Origin: Rhodococcus tukisamuensis NBRC 100609
Lineage (GTDB): Bacteria; Actinomycetota; Actinomycetes; Mycobacteriales; Mycobacteriaceae
Length of the DNA: 64,000 nucleotides
Assembly (NCBI RefSeq): GCF_001894985.1
Contig: NZ_BCXG01000022.1
Location: 1-64,000 of the forward strand
Reading direction: 5' to 3'
Shown: in pieces, positions 12,597-24,595 of the stretch
Position numbering within the stretch: position 1 is the first letter of the stretch
How the letters are laid out: each line of letters begins with the position of its first letter
The notes under the pieces: model-generated
Seen by the model: the letters and a program-made list of their open reading frames with translations, nothing else
What the model was told of the DNA's origin: nothing
Database searches by the model: none
Position numbers and translations under genes: made by a program

Positions 12597-13520
12597 TCAG
12601 CGGGCGCGCGCCGCCTCGGTCTCGGTCGCGACCCGGCGGGCCACCACGAATCGCGGCTTGCCCGCGAGGTCGGAATGCTCTGCGACGTCGCCGAACACCC
12701 GACGCTCGGCCAGCATGGCCGCGACCTGGGCGCCATTGGTGTCGTCGTGTTCGATGGCGAGCGCGCCGCCGATGCGCAGCCAGCGCGCGATGTTGGCGAC
12801 CATCGGGGTGATGACCGACAGCCCGTCCGGACCGCCGAACAACGCGAGGGCCGGGTCGTGCTCGGCCACCTCCACGTCCAGTTGCGCGCCGGACGGGATG
12901 TACGGGGGGTTGGACACCACCACGTCCACCCGTCCCTCCAGTTCGGTGAGCAGGCCGCGGTCCGTCACGTCGCCCTGGTGCAGGGTGATCGGGGTGTCGC
13001 CGTCCCGGGCGCGGGTATCGGCGTTGCGCCGCGCCCAGGCCAACGCGCCGGGGTCGAGCTCCACGGCGTGAACCACCGCGTCCGGACGCGCATGGGCCAG
13101 CGCCAACGCCAGCGCACCGGAGCCGGTGCACAGGTCCAGGACCACCGGACGCTCGCCGGCGGTGCCCTCCAGGACGGCCAGCGCCCAGGCCAGCAGCAGC
13201 TCCGTCTCCGGCCGCGGCACGAACACCCCGGGCCCCACCTGCAGGTCGATCTCACCCATCGAGGCCACACCGGTGATGTGCTGCAACGGAATTCGCTCGG
13301 CACGACGGGCGACCAGCGCCCTGTACTCCTCGATCACCTCGGCGTCGACGAGCGGCACCAGGCCCAGTCGGCCCCGCTCGACGCCCACCACGTGGGCCGC
13401 GAGAAGTTCCGCGTCGATGCGTGGGCTGTGCACGCCCGCCTCCTCGAGGAGACGGGTGGCTTCGAGGATCGCTAGGCGCAGGGGTTGACGGCTCACGCGG
13501 TCAGCCTGCCACGCCGTCAC
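12597..13520 (-). CDS. prmC: Peptide chain release factor N5-glutamine methyltransferase
   Basis: PrmC (HemK) methylates the GGQ glutamine of release factors RF1 and RF2. The 307-residue protein has an N-terminal helical domain (about 1-90), the SAM-binding motif LDLCTGSGAL at 128-137 and the catalytic NPPY at 204-207. Its substrate gene prfA lies just beyond a small secreted-protein gene. The GTG start at 13520 has no clear ribosome site; GTG 13496 (eight codons in, giving VSRQPLRL) is an equally good alternative. Confidence 0.93.
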   Translation of the reverse strand: MTAWQADRVSRQPLRLAILEATRLLEEAGVHSPRIDAELLAAHVVGVERGRLGLVPLVDAEVIEEYRALVARRAERIPLQHITGVASMGEIDLQVGPGVFVPRPETELLLAWALAVLEGTAGERPVVLDLCTGSGALALALAHARPDAVVHAVELDPGALAWARRNADTRARDGDTPITLHQGDVTDRGLLTELEGRVDVVVSNPPYIPSGAQLDVEVAEHDPALALFGGPDGLSVITPMVANIARWLRIGGALAIEHDDTNGAQVAAMLAERRVFGDVAEHSDLAGKPRFVVARRVATETEAARAR

Positions 13521-13628
13521 GAAGCAGACACGTACAGGTCACGAACCACGTGGACCGTCTGACGAAGCGGGCGGACCGCCGCAAACCTCGATACGGTCCG
13601 CTGGTCGGGACAATGGAGAGGAACTCTT

Positions 13629-13841
13629 GTGTACGAGTCAAGATTCATCGCCCGCACGGTCGCCGCCGCGGCACTCGGCGGCGCGGCCGTCCTGGCGGCT
13701 CCCGGGCCGGCCTCCGCGAAACTGATCGATGTGCAGCCGACCCCCCTGCTCTGCGCGGGAGGCATCGCCCCGGTCCAGTCGCTCACGCACGCCGACAACC
13801 ACAAGATCGAGCCCGACGAGCCCGAGGGGCCCGGCGACTGA
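13629..13841 (+). CDS. Small secreted protein of unknown function
   Basis: A 70-residue product with a clear Sec signal peptide: a basic start (MYESRFIARTV), an Ala-rich hydrophobic core, and cleavage after PASA at about residue 30. The mature part is about 40 residues, with one Cys and an acidic tail (EPDEPEGPGD). The GTG start has GAGAGGAA 4-5 bp upstream. It is on the plus strand in a 348-bp gap between prmC and prfA, and its signal peptide is unlikely to arise by chance. Homologues of this pattern occur between prfA and prmC in related genomes as far as I recall; the role is unknown. Confidence 0.62.
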   Translation: MYESRFIARTVAAAALGGAAVLAAPGPASAKLIDVQPTPLLCAGGIAPVQSLTHADNHKIEPDEPEGPGD

Positions 13842-13868
13842 CCGGGCCGGTGGACCGGCCGCGGCGAG

Positions 13869-14948
13869 TCACTCCGCCGCGAGCCTGGCCTCTCGGTCCG
13901 ACTTGCCGAGCGCGTCGAGCAGCGCGTCGAGATCGCCGTCGAGCACCGCGTCCAGGTTGTGTGCCTTGAACCCGATCCGGTGGTCGGTGATCCGGTTCTC
14001 CGGGTAGTTGTAGGTGCGGATGCGCTCGGAGCGGTCGACGGTGCGGACCTGGCTCTGGCGTCCGGCGGAGGCCTCGTCCGCGGCGGCCTCCTCGGCCGCG
14101 GCCTGCAGCCGGGCAGCGAGCACCTGCATCGCGCGCGCCTTGTTCTGCAGCTGCGAACGCTCGTTCTGGCAGGTCACGACGATGCCGGTGGGCAGGTGGG
14201 TGATCCGGACCGCGGAGTCGGTGGTGTTGACGCCCTGCCCGCCCTTGCCGGACGAGCGGTACACGTCGATGCGCAGATCGGTCTCGTCGATCTGCACCTC
14301 CTCGACCTCATCGGGCTCGGGGTAGATGAGCACGCCGGCGGCGGAGGTGTGCACACGACCCTGGGACTCGGTCACGGGAACCCGCTGGACGCGGTGCACG
14401 CCGCCCTCGAACTTGAGCCGGGCCCAGACGCCGTCCCGGGTGTCGCCCTTCGACTTGATCGAGATGGTCGCGTCCTTGTAACCGCCGAGATCCGAGATGG
14501 TGGCGTCGAGCACCTCCACCCGCCAGCCGTGCCGCTCGGCGTACCGGACGTACATCCGGGCCAGGTCGGAGGCGAACAGTGCGGATTCCTCGCCGCCCTC
14601 CCCCGACTTGACCTCGAGCACCACGTCGTCGCCGTCGTGCGGGTCGCGGGGGGCGAGCAGGTCCGTCAGTGCGACGTCGAGCTCGGCGACCGTGGCCTCC
14701 AGCTCGGGCAGCTCGGCGGCGAAGCTGGAGTCGTCGGCGGCCAGTTCGCGGGCGGCCTCGAGGTCCTCGCGGGCCGACTGCAGCTTGGTGAGCGTCGCCA
14801 TCACGGGGGCGAGTTCGGCGAACCGCTTGCCCACCCGGCGCGCGGCGGCGGGGTCGTTGTGCAGCGCCGGATCCGACAACTGCTGCTCGAGGCCGGCGTG
14901 TTCGGCCAGGATGTCGTCGATGGCCGACGGCTGGGTGTTGCCCGCCAT
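13869..14948 (-). CDS. prfA: Peptide chain release factor 1
   Basis: RF1 terminates translation at UAA and UAG. The 359-residue protein has the codon-recognition tripeptide PVT at 191-193 (PAT or PVT is typical of RF1). The GGQ peptidyl-hydrolysis motif is at 236-238 within [13 protein letters not shown] 14948 gives the normal length. It lies between rpmE and prmC on the same strand, the conserved actinobacterial order. Confidence 0.97.
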   Translation of the reverse strand: MAGNTQPSAIDDILAEHAGLEQQLSDPALHNDPAAARRVGKRFAELAPVMATLTKLQSAREDLEAARELAADDSSFAAELPELEATVAELDVALTDLLAPRDPHDGDDVVLEVKSGEGGEESALFASDLARMYVRYAERHGWRVEVLDATISDLGGYKDATISIKSKGDTRDGVWARLKFEGGVHRVQRVPVTESQGRVHTSAAGVLIYPEPDEVEEVQIDETDLRIDVYRSSGKGGQGVNTTDSAVRITHLPTGIVVTCQNERSQLQNKARAMQVLAARLQAAAEEAAADEASAGRQSQVRTVDRSERIRTYNYPENRITDHRIGFKAHNLDAVLDGDLDALLDALGKSDREARLAAE

Positions 14949-15075
14949 GGTTCGCTCCGCTCTCAGTCTTCTCGCGTGGCACGGACTAGTCGCGTGTCAT
15001 GCCTGTTCTTGCGTGTCGCGCACGCGCCGGTCGTTCCAGGTACCCCAAGTGTGCGCACTCCCCGCGGTACCGCAC

Positions 15076-15122
15076 AAAAAAACCGACGCCCGGCCTGTGA
15101 ATGAACACAGGACGGGCGTCGG
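15076..15122 (-). terminator. Strong intrinsic terminator after rpmE
   Basis: On the minus strand a long stem (CCGACGCCCG, one mismatch, then CCTGTG, pairing back through CACAGG and CGGGCGTCGG) around a 6-nt loop is followed at once by seven T residues. It lies 8 bp past the rpmE stop, so rpmE ends here and prfA probably needs its own promoter between 14949 and 15075. Confidence 0.93.
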
Positions 15123-15130
15123 CAGTGAAG

Positions 15131-15364
15131 CTAGCTGTCGGCGTCGGCCTTCTTGCCGGCGCGCTTGCCGTAGCGAGCCTCGAAGCGCGCGACGCGTCCA
15201 CCGGTGTCGAGGATCTTCTGCTTGCCGGTGTAGAACGGGTGGCACTGCGAGCAGACCTCGACGTTGATCCGTCCGGTCTCCTTGGTGCTGTGGGTCTCGA
15301 ACGTGTTACCGCAACCGCAGACGACGGTGGTCGCCACGTAGTTGGGGTGAATTCCTGCCTTCAT
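15131..15364 (-). CDS. rpmE: 50S ribosomal protein L31 (zinc-binding form)
   Basis: A 77-residue large-subunit protein. CGCG near residues 16-19 and CSQCHPF near 37-43 supply the zinc-binding cysteines, so this is the C+ L31 used in zinc-replete cells. ATG 15364 gives MKAGIHPNY, the usual start, with AAAGGGA upstream. It lies between rho and prfA, ahead of a strong terminator. Confidence 0.97.
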   Translation of the reverse strand: MKAGIHPNYVATTVVCGCGNTFETHSTKETGRINVEVCSQCHPFYTGKQKILDTGGRVARFEARYGKRAGKKADADS

Positions 15365-15534
15365 GGTGTCCCTTTCGGTGGTCGCCGGGTCGCCCTCGCC
15401 ACTCGAGGACGTGAACCGGAACCGGACATGGTTTTGCCGTGCACTCGGCGGATGCCGTGAGACGCGAGGTCTCATTGTGCCAGAGCCGCCTATGTTGTCC
15501 TAAACGGCCCTGGCACAACATCTGTTCCCGACGA

Positions 15535-17652
15535 CTAGTCGTCGCCCATGGCTCCCGGCGCGGTCTTGGAGACCTGCATCAGAAACTCGACGTTGCTCTT
15601 GGTCTTCTTGAGCCGGTCGATGAGCAGGTCGATCGCCTGGTGCGAGTCCAGACCGGACAGCACCCGGCGCAGCTTGTGCAGCACCGCGGCCTCGTCGGGG
15701 CTGAGCAGCAGCTCGTCCTTACGGGTACCGGACGGATTGACGTCGACCGCGGGGAACACCCGGCGCTCGGCGATCTTGCGGTCCAGCTTGAGCTCGGCGT
15801 TGCCGGTGCCCTTGAACTCCTCGAAGATCACCGTGTCGCCGGTCGAGCCGGTCTCCACCATGGCGGTGGCGATGATCGTCAGCGAGCCGCCGTTCTCGAT
15901 GTTGCGGGCCGCACCGAGGAAACGCTTCGGCGGGTACAGCGCGGTCGAGTCGACACCACCGGAGAGGATGCGTCCCGAGGCGGGCGACGAGTTGTTGTAC
16001 GCACGCCCCAGTCGGGTGATCGAGTCGAGCAGCACGACGACGTCCTTGCCCTCCTCGACCAGGCGCTTGGCCCGCTCGATCGCAAGCTCGGCGACCGAGG
16101 TGTGGTCTCCCGGCGGCCGGTCGAAGGTGGAGGCGATGACCTCACCCTTCACGCTCCGCTGCATGTCGGTGACCTCTTCGGGACGCTCGTCGACCAGGAC
16201 GACCATGAGGTAGCACTCAGGGTTGTTGGTCGCGATGGCGTTCGCGATCGCCTGCAGGACGCTGGTCTTACCGGCCTTCGGCGGGCTGACGATCAGGGCA
16301 CGCTGGCCCTTGCCGATCGGCATCACCAGGTCGATGACGCGGGTGGTGAGGATGTTCGGCGTGGTCTCGAGCCGCAGCCGCTGGTTCGGGTACAGCGGGG
16401 TGAGCTTGCCGAACTCGGGGCGACGCTTCGCCGCCTCCACGTCGCCACCGTTGACGGAGTCGATTCGGACCAGCGGGTTGAACTTCTGACGCTGGCTGCT
16501 ACCCGGGGCCTCGCCCTCGCGGGGAACGCGGACGGCACCGGTGATGGCGTCACCGCGCCGGAGCCCGTTCTTGCGGATCAAGTTCATCGACACGTAGACG
16601 TCGTTCGGACCGGCCAGGTAACCGGAGGTACGCACGAAGGCGTAGTTGTCCAGCACGTCGAGGATGCCGGCGACCGGCTGCAGGACGTCGTCCTCACGGA
16701 TCTCGGGCTCGCGCTCGCGGTTGTCCGCGCCGCCACCCTCGCCGCGGTCACGCCCACGACGACGCTCGCGGAAGCGCCGACCCCGACGGCCGCGACCTTC
16801 TCCGTCGTCCTCGCCGCCGCGGTCGTTGCGGTCACCACGCGGGCCGTTGTTGCCCTGGTTGCGGTCGCCCTGGCTACGGTCGCCCTGGCTACGGTCGCCC
16901 TGGTTGCGATCGCCCTGGTTGCGATCGCCCTGGTTGCGATCGCCCTGGTTGCGATCGCCCTGGTTGCGGTCGCCCTGGTTGCGGTCGCCCTGGCTGCGGT
17001 CACCCTGGCTGCGGTCACCCTGGCTGCGGTCACCCTGGTTGCGGTCGCGACGGTTGCGCTCGCCGCGCTCACCCTGCTGGGACTCGCTGCCCTGCTGCTC
17101 GGTGCCGGTCGAGGCGTTCTCACCCTGCTCGGCGGAACCGGCGGCCCGGGAGGCGCCGCGACGCTGACGGCCACGACGACCGCCCTGCTCGCCCTCGCCG
17201 GACTGCTCGCCCTCGGCGCGAGCCGAATCCGGAGCCTGAGTCGGCGCGGACACGGCGGCCGGAGCCTGGGCGGCGGCGGGCGACTGAGTAGCGGCCGGCG
17301 CCTCGACCTTGGCCGGGGCCTCGGTCGCGACGGCTGCAACCGCGGGTGCCTCGACCACGGTCTTGGCGGCCTTGTTCGCCGCCGGGGCACCGCCCTGACG
17401 GTCCTTGATGGCCGCGATCAGGTCGCCCTTGCGCATGCCGGAGGTGCCCTTGATGCCGAGTTCGCCGGCGAGCCCGCGCAGTTCGGCGAGCACCATTCCG
17501 GACAGGCCCGCACCGCGGCGCGCATCGGCACGCTTGGTTGCGGCGGCCACGGCAGGGGCCGAATCTGAAGTCTGTGAACCGCTCGTCTCACTCGTCACGG
17601 CGGAAGCCGCAGAATCGAGCGCAGGAGGAGCGATCAGGTCCGTATCGGTCAC
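15535..17652 (-). CDS. rho: Transcription termination factor Rho with repeat-containing insert
   Basis: Rho is a hexameric RNA-dependent ATPase that ends transcription. The 705-residue protein is much longer than E. coli Rho (419) because of a low-complexity insert, as in other actinobacteria. The Rho N-terminal helical domain is near residues 52-90 (LAELRGLAGELGIKGTSGMRKGDLI). The insert holds Ala/Pro-rich sequence and then thirteen consecutive (N/S)QGDR-type pentapeptides and RGG-like basic tracts. The cold-shock-like RNA-binding domain starts near DDVLQPVAGILDVL, and the ATPase P-loop is PPKAGKT. GTG 17652 is preceded by AAGGAAAGGA. The gene follows thrB after a long leader. Confidence 0.96.
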   Translation of the reverse strand: MTDTDLIAPPALDSAASAVTSETSGSQTSDSAPAVAAATKRADARRGAGLSGMVLAELRGLAGELGIKGTSGMRKGDLIAAIKDRQGGAPAANKAAKTVVEAPAVAAVATEAPAKVEAPAATQSPAAAQAPAAVSAPTQAPDSARAEGEQSGEGEQGGRRGRQRRGASRAAGSAEQGENASTGTEQQGSESQQGERGERNRRDRNQGDRSQGDRSQGDRSQGDRNQGDRNQGDRNQGDRNQGDRNQGDRNQGDRSQGDRSQGDRNQGNNGPRGDRNDRGGEDDGEGRGRRGRRFRERRRGRDRGEGGGADNREREPEIREDDVLQPVAGILDVLDNYAFVRTSGYLAGPNDVYVSMNLIRKNGLRRGDAITGAVRVPREGEAPGSSQRQKFNPLVRIDSVNGGDVEAAKRRPEFGKLTPLYPNQRLRLETTPNILTTRVIDLVMPIGKGQRALIVSPPKAGKTSVLQAIANAIATNNPECYLMVVLVDERPEEVTDMQRSVKGEVIASTFDRPPGDHTSVAELAIERAKRLVEEGKDVVVLLDSITRLGRAYNNSSPASGRILSGGVDSTALYPPKRFLGAARNIENGGSLTIIATAMVETGSTGDTVIFEEFKGTGNAELKLDRKIAERRVFPAVDVNPSGTRKDELLLSPDEAAVLHKLRRVLSGLDSHQAIDLLIDRLKKTKSNVEFLMQVSKTAPGAMGDD
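16846..17040 (-). repeat. 15-bp coding tandem repeat inside rho
   Basis: Thirteen in-frame 15-bp units encode NQGDR, three SQGDR, six NQGDR, two SQGDR and a last NQGNN. The nucleotide units are nearly identical (consensus on the plus strand GCGRTCGCCCTGGYT). This is a minisatellite within the disordered, RNA-binding N-terminal insert and is likely to vary in copy number by slippage. It is coding sequence, not a CRISPR array: there are no spacers. Confidence 0.95.
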
Positions 17653-18046
17653 GGAGATCCTTTCCTTCCCTCGCTCGCGCGTCGCAAAGTCGAGGGTTCG
17701 TCCCGAAGTTCAGTTCATACACTGAACCCGGATGTGCCGGACGTGTTCGCTGGATGGAACTTTCGGCTCGTCCGCCCCCGTGGGCCCGCATGCAGGCACA
17801 TTTTCCGATCCATCACCGCAGAGAGATTCGCGAGAGGACCAAGCCAGGAACGCGCACCCTTAATTCGACGCTTCCGTTATTCGGAGAGCTCCGGAATTCG
17901 GGAGTTGATTGCCCTGGTAGAGCACCGGCGACTGACGCGCACGATGGGCGGACGATCCCCACAATAGCCGCGAACTGGATGCACGGCAAGGTCCCACCCT
18001 GCCGGTGTGCCCACCGCCACGATCGACGACCTGCCGAGCGGTCCGG
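17653..18046 (-). other. Long leader between thrB and rho
   Basis: A 394-bp stretch with no supported gene, upstream of rho on its coding strand. It is AT-richer around 17845-17900 than its neighbours. It holds a 7-bp inverted repeat, GTTCAGT-N6-ACTGAAC at 17708-17727, about 56 bp before the rho start. A rho promoter and a long untranslated leader are expected here. Long leaders with Rho autoregulation are known in other bacteria; that reading is inference. Confidence 0.5.
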
Positions 18047-20089
<2,043 letters not shown>

Positions 20090-20097
<8 letters not shown>

Positions 20098-21403
20098 TGG
20101 AACCTTCCAATCGGAGAACGCTGGTGACTGCGGTGACGAATTCGAGCTTGGCAAGGGCGGCAACGGTTTCCGACAGGTCTGCGTCGCTGGCCCAGTGGGT
20201 GACGACGATCAGCCGGGCACCGTTGCCGGCGCCCTCCTGCCGCACCGTGGAGATGCTGACGTCGTGCTTGGCGAACTCGGCCGCGACGGCCGAGAGCACG
20301 CCGGCACGGTCCGCGACCTCCATGTTGACGTAGTAACGGGTGGGGATCTCGCCGATGGGCGCGATCTTGAGGTCGGCGTACTTCGACTCGCGGGGGCCAC
20401 GGCCGCCGTGCACCTTGTTGCGAGCCGCCATCACCAGGTCGCCCATCACGGCCGACGCGGTCGGCGAACCGCCCGCACCCTGACCGTAGAACATCAGGCG
20501 GCCCGCCGCCTCGGCCTCCACGACCACCGCGTTGAACGCACCGTTCACCGAGGCCAGCGGATGGTCGTTCGGCACCAGTGCCGGGTAGACGCGCGCCGAG
20601 ATGCGCTCCTCGCCTGCCTCGTTGGTGATGCGCTCACAGATCGAGAGCAGCTTGACGGTGCACCCCAGCGACTTGGCCGCCTCGAGGTCCGCCGACGTGA
20701 TCTTCGAGATGCCCTCGCGGTAGACGTCGGCCGCGGTGACGCGGGTGTGGAACGCGATCGAGGCGAGAATGGCAGCCTTGGCCGCCGCGTCGAAGCCCTC
20801 GACGTCGGCGGTCGGGTCCGCCTCCGCGTAGCCGAGCCGGCCCGCCTCGGCGAGCGTGTCGGCGTAGTCGGCGCCGGTCTCGTCCATTGCGGAGAGGATG
20901 AAGTTGGTGGTGCCGTTGACGATTCCGGCGACCTTGTTGACGCGGTCGCCGGCCAGCGACTGGGTCAGCGGCCGGATCACCGGGATCGCGCCCGCGACCG
21001 CGGCCTCGAAGTACAGGTCGGCCCGCTGCTTCTCCGCGGCCTCGGCCAGTTCGCCGGTGTAGTCGGCCAGCAGCGCCTTGTTCGCGGTCACCACGGACTT
21101 GCCCGCGTTGAGCGCGGCCAGGATCAGCTTGCGGGGCACCTCGATGCCGCCGATCACCTCGACGACGATGTCGACGTCGTCGCGGGCGACGAGCGAGTCG
21201 GCATCCGTGGTCAACAGCTCGGCAGGGACCCCACGGTCACCCTCGACGCTGCGGACCGCGATGCCGCGCAGCACCACCGGGGCGCCTACACGGGACTCGA
21301 GCTCGCGGGCGTGGTCGCGCAGAATCCGTACGACCTCACTGCCCACGTTGCCGAGGCCGAGGACCGCCACGCCGATCGTTGCGGCGCCGTTCGGTTCAGT
21401 CAT
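20090..21403 (-). CDS. hom: Homoserine dehydrogenase
   Basis: NAD(P)-dependent reduction of aspartate semialdehyde to homoserine, the branch point to threonine and methionine. 437 residues: an N-terminal Rossmann domain (GLGNVG at about 16-21), a central catalytic domain, and a C-terminal ACT domain (about 360-437, starting near [17 protein letters not shown]) expected to bind threonine for feedback inhibition. ATG 21403 has TTGGAGGT 8 bp upstream and overlaps the lysA stop by 8 bp. Confidence 0.96.
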
Positions 21404-22823
21404 GTTGCCTAACCTCCAAGCTGAGCAGATCTTCCACTGTCTCCCTGCGCAAGACGAGTCGGGACTCGCCGTCACGGACCGCGACCACTGCAGGCCGGGT
21501 CAACAGGTTGTAGCGGCTGGACATCGAGTAGCAGTATGCGCCAGTGGCGGCGACGGCAAGGAGATCTCCCGCGCCCACGTCCTCCGGCATCCAGGTGTCA
21601 CGGATGACGATGTCACCGCTCTCGCAGTGCTTCCCCACCACCCGCGCGACGACCGGCTCGGCCGAGCTCTCCCGCGAGACCAGCCGGGCGTCGTACTCGG
21701 CCTGGTAGAGCGAGGTCCGGATGTTGTCGCTCATCCCGCCGTCCACGCTCACGTAGCGACGAGTCGCGTTGCCGTCCAACCGGACGTCCTTGATGGTGCC
21801 CACCTCGTAGAGGGTCACCGTGCCGGGTCCGGCGATCGCGCGGCCGGGCTCGACCATCAGGGTCGGCGCGGACAGCCCCGCGGCGGCGGACTGGTCCGCG
21901 ACGATCCTGGTCAGCTTCGCCGCCAGCTCGTCCACGGGGGGCGGGTTGTCGCTCGGCAGGTACGAGATGCCCAGTCCACCACCGAGGTCGACGATCGTGA
22001 CCTGGGCGCAGCGCTCCGCGCCGAACTCGTTCTCCATCTCGCGGAGCAGCCCGATCACCCGGTGCGCGGCGAGTTCGAAACCGTCGACCTCGAAGATCTG
22101 CGAGCCGATGTGGCTGTGCAGACCGACGAGTCGCAGGTTGGCCGCGGCGAACACCGCGCGCACGGCGTCCATCGCCGCGCCGCCGGAGAGCGAGAAGCCG
22201 AACTTCTGGTCCTCGTGCGCGGTCGCGATGAACTCGTGGGTGTGCGCCTCGACGCCCACCGTGACGCGGATCAGGACGTCCTGGACCGCACCGAGTTCGC
22301 CGGCGACGGCGTCGAGGCGGCCGATCTCCTGCATCGAGTCCACCACCACGTGCCCCACCCCGGCGGAGACCGCGGACCGCAGCTCGGAGACGGACTTGTT
22401 GTTGCCGTGCATGGTGATTCGTTCGGCCGGGAAACCCGCGTGCAGCGAGACCATCAGCTCGCCGCCGGACGCGACGTCCATCGACAGCCCCTCGTCGGCG
22501 ACCCAGCGGGCGATCTCGCCGCACAGGAAGGCCTTCGACGCGTAGTGCACACGGTCGGCGGAACCGAAGGCCCGGGCCATGTCGCGACAGCGGGACCGGA
22601 AGTCGTCCTCGTCGATCACGAACAGCGGCGTGCCGTACTCCTCCGCGAGCTCGGTGACCGCCACCCCGGCGAGCCGGACCACACCGTCCTCGCCGCGGCT
22701 GGCACCGCGCGGCCACACGGCCTCGGGCAGGTCGGTCATCTCCCCCGGCTCGACGGGACGCGGCGGCAGGCCCGGCGCGTGCGGGATTTCGGCGTGCCGC
22801 ACGCCGGCGGGATGCGTGCTCAC
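21396..22823 (-). CDS. lysA: Diaminopimelate decarboxylase
   Basis: A PLP enzyme of alanine-racemase fold that decarboxylates meso-diaminopimelate to lysine. 475 residues; the PLP lysine is Lys97 in [14 protein letters not shown], the EPGRAI phosphate-binding motif and the CESGDI substrate motif are present. GTG 22823 overlaps the argS stop by 4 bp (GTGA), so argS-lysA are coupled. The gene continues into hom by overlap. Confidence 0.95.
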   Translation of the reverse strand: MSTHPAGVRHAEIPHAPGLPPRPVEPGEMTDLPEAVWPRGASRGEDGVVRLAGVAVTELAEEYGTPLFVIDEDDFRSRCRDMARAFGSADRVHYASKAFLCGEIARWVADEGLSMDVASGGELMVSLHAGFPAERITMHGNNKSVSELRSAVSAGVGHVVVDSMQEIGRLDAVAGELGAVQDVLIRVTVGVEAHTHEFIATAHEDQKFGFSLSGGAAMDAVRAVFAAANLRLVGLHSHIGSQIFEVDGFELAAHRVIGLLREMENEFGAERCAQVTIVDLGGGLGISYLPSDNPPPVDELAAKLTRIVADQSAAAGLSAPTLMVEPGRAIAGPGTVTLYEVGTIKDVRLDGNATRRYVSVDGGMSDNIRTSLYQAEYDARLVSRESSAEPVVARVVGKHCESGDIVIRDTWMPEDVGAGDLLAVAATGAYCYSMSSRYNLLTRPAVVAVRDGESRLVLRRETVEDLLSLEVRQHD

Positions 22824-24472
22824 ATCCGCTCCGGGGCGCTGACGCCGAGCAGGCCGAGGCCGTTGGCGAGGGACTGACGGGTGGCACTGCACAGGGCCAG
22901 GCGCGCGGTGTTCAGCTCGCCGGCGACCTCGTCGCCCTGCGGCAGCACCCGGCACTCGGAGTAGAAACGGTGGTAGGCACCGGCCAGCTCCTCGAGGTAG
23001 CGGGCGATTCGGTGCGGTTCACGCAGGTCAGCGGCGGCGGACACGACCTTCGGGAAGTCGCCGATGGTTCGGATGAGCTCGCCCTCCCTGTCGTGGGTCA
23101 ACAGTTCCAACTTGGGATTGTCGGTGGCCAGGCCGAGTTCCGCGGCGTTTCGGGCCAGCGAGGCGAGTCGCGCGTGTGCGTACTGCACGTAGTAGACGGG
23201 ATTCTCGCTCGTCGTGCTCGCCCACAGCTCGAGGTCGATGTCGAGGCTCGAGTCCACCGAGGAGCGGATCATCGCGTACCGGGCGGCGTCGACGCCGATC
23301 GCCTCGACGAGGTCGTCGAGGGTGATCACGGTGCCGGCCCGCTTGCTCATCTTCACCGCGACGCCGTCGCGCACCAGGTTCACCATCTGCCCGATCAGCA
23401 CCTCGACGGTGTCCGGGTCGTCACCGAACGCCGCGGCCGCGGCCTTGAGCCGGCCGATGTAGCCGTGATGGTCGGCGCCGAGCATGTAGATGCACAGGTC
23501 GAATCCGCGCGAACGCTTGTCCTGGAAGTACGCGATGTCGCCGGCGATGTAGGCGGCGTTGCCGTCGGACTTGATGACGACGCGGTCCTTGTCGTCACCG
23601 AAGTCGGTGCTCTTGAGCCACCAGGCGCCGTCCTCCTCGTAGAGGTTGCCGCTGGTCTTGAGCGTGGTGACGGCCTTCTCCACGGCACCCGACTCGAACA
23701 GCGAGTTCTCGTGGAAGTAGACGTCGAAGTCGGTGCCGAACTCGTGCAGGGTCCGCTTGATGTGGTCGAACATCAGCGCGACGCCGATGGACCGGAAGAC
23801 CTCCTGCTGCTCGTCGTCGGTCAGTGCGAGCGCGTCGGGACGCTGCCGCAGCACCTCCGCGGCGATGTCCGCGATGTAGGCCCCGGCGTAGCCGTCCTCC
23901 GGTGCGGGCTCGCCCTTGGCCGCGGCGATCAGCGAACGCGCGTACCGGTCGATCTGCGCACCGTGGTCGTTGAAGTAGTACTCGCGGGTGACGTCCGCAC
24001 CCTGCGCCGCGAGGATCCGGCCGAGTGCGTCGCCGACCGCGGCCCAGCGGGTGCCACCGAGGTGGATCGGTCCGGTGGGGTTGGCGGAGACGAACTCCAG
24101 GTTGACCCGTCGGCCGGTCTGCGCGGTCGAGGCGCCGTAGGCGTCGCCCGCGGCGAGCACCTTCGCCACGATCGCACCCTGCGCGGCGGCGGCCAGGCGG
24201 ATGTTGAGGAATCCGGGGCCGGCCACCTCGGCGGTCTCGATGCCGTCGGCCGCGGTCAACGCCTCGGCCAGCCAGGTCGCCAGGTCGCGCGGGTTGACGC
24301 CCGCTTTCTTGCCCACCTGCATTGCCACGTTGGTCGCGTAGTCGCCGTGTTCCGGGTTTCGCGGGCGTTCGACGGCAAGCGTCGCGGGCAGCACGGACAC
24401 GTCCAGCTCGCGCGAGGTGAGGACCTCCGCGGCAGTCGCGCGCAGGAGTTCGGCAAGGTCAGCAGGAGTCAC
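22820..24472 (-). CDS. argS: Arginyl-tRNA synthetase
   Basis: A class I synthetase charging tRNA-Arg, 550 residues. The N-terminal additional domain is followed by the HIGH-like PTGPIHLGG motif near residue 130. The KMSK-like KMSKRAGTV motif and the C-terminal DALR anticodon-binding domain follow, ending [14 protein letters not shown]. It heads a chain of overlapping genes to thrB. The divergent DUF3105 gene lies 123 bp away, so the promoter is in 24473-24595. Confidence 0.97.
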   Translation of the reverse strand: MTPADLAELLRATAAEVLTSRELDVSVLPATLAVERPRNPEHGDYATNVAMQVGKKAGVNPRDLATWLAEALTAADGIETAEVAGPGFLNIRLAAAAQGAIVAKVLAAGDAYGASTAQTGRRVNLEFVSANPTGPIHLGGTRWAAVGDALGRILAAQGADVTREYYFNDHGAQIDRYARSLIAAAKGEPAPEDGYAGAYIADIAAEVLRQRPDALALTDDEQQEVFRSIGVALMFDHIKRTLHEFGTDFDVYFHENSLFESGAVEKAVTTLKTSGNLYEEDGAWWLKSTDFGDDKDRVVIKSDGNAAYIAGDIAYFQDKRSRGFDLCIYMLGADHHGYIGRLKAAAAAFGDDPDTVEVLIGQMVNLVRDGVAVKMSKRAGTVITLDDLVEAIGVDAARYAMIRSSVDSSLDIDLELWASTTSENPVYYVQYAHARLASLARNAAELGLATDNPKLELLTHDREGELIRTIGDFPKVVSAAADLREPHRIARYLEELAGAYHRFYSECRVLPQGDEVAGELNTARLALCSATRQSLANGLGLLGVSAPERM

Positions 24473-24595
24473 AGGTACTTATCCTATGGTCTCGCAGTTC
24501 AGAGCCTGCGCTCAGGCATAGAACGTACAGTGGGTGCGCCCACGGGGACGCCCCGTGCCACAGACTGTGTCCCACCACCGAAAGAGCACTCACCG

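Noticed and set aside
16846-17040. Possible CRISPR-like or non-coding tandem array
   Set aside because: Units are contiguous, exactly 15 bp, in frame and without spacers; it is a coding minisatellite.
15439-17568. Plus-strand frame opposite rho with VALVA-type repeats
   Set aside because: The hydrophobic repeats are the reverse complement of the rho NQGDR repeat; the rho reading has the real domains.
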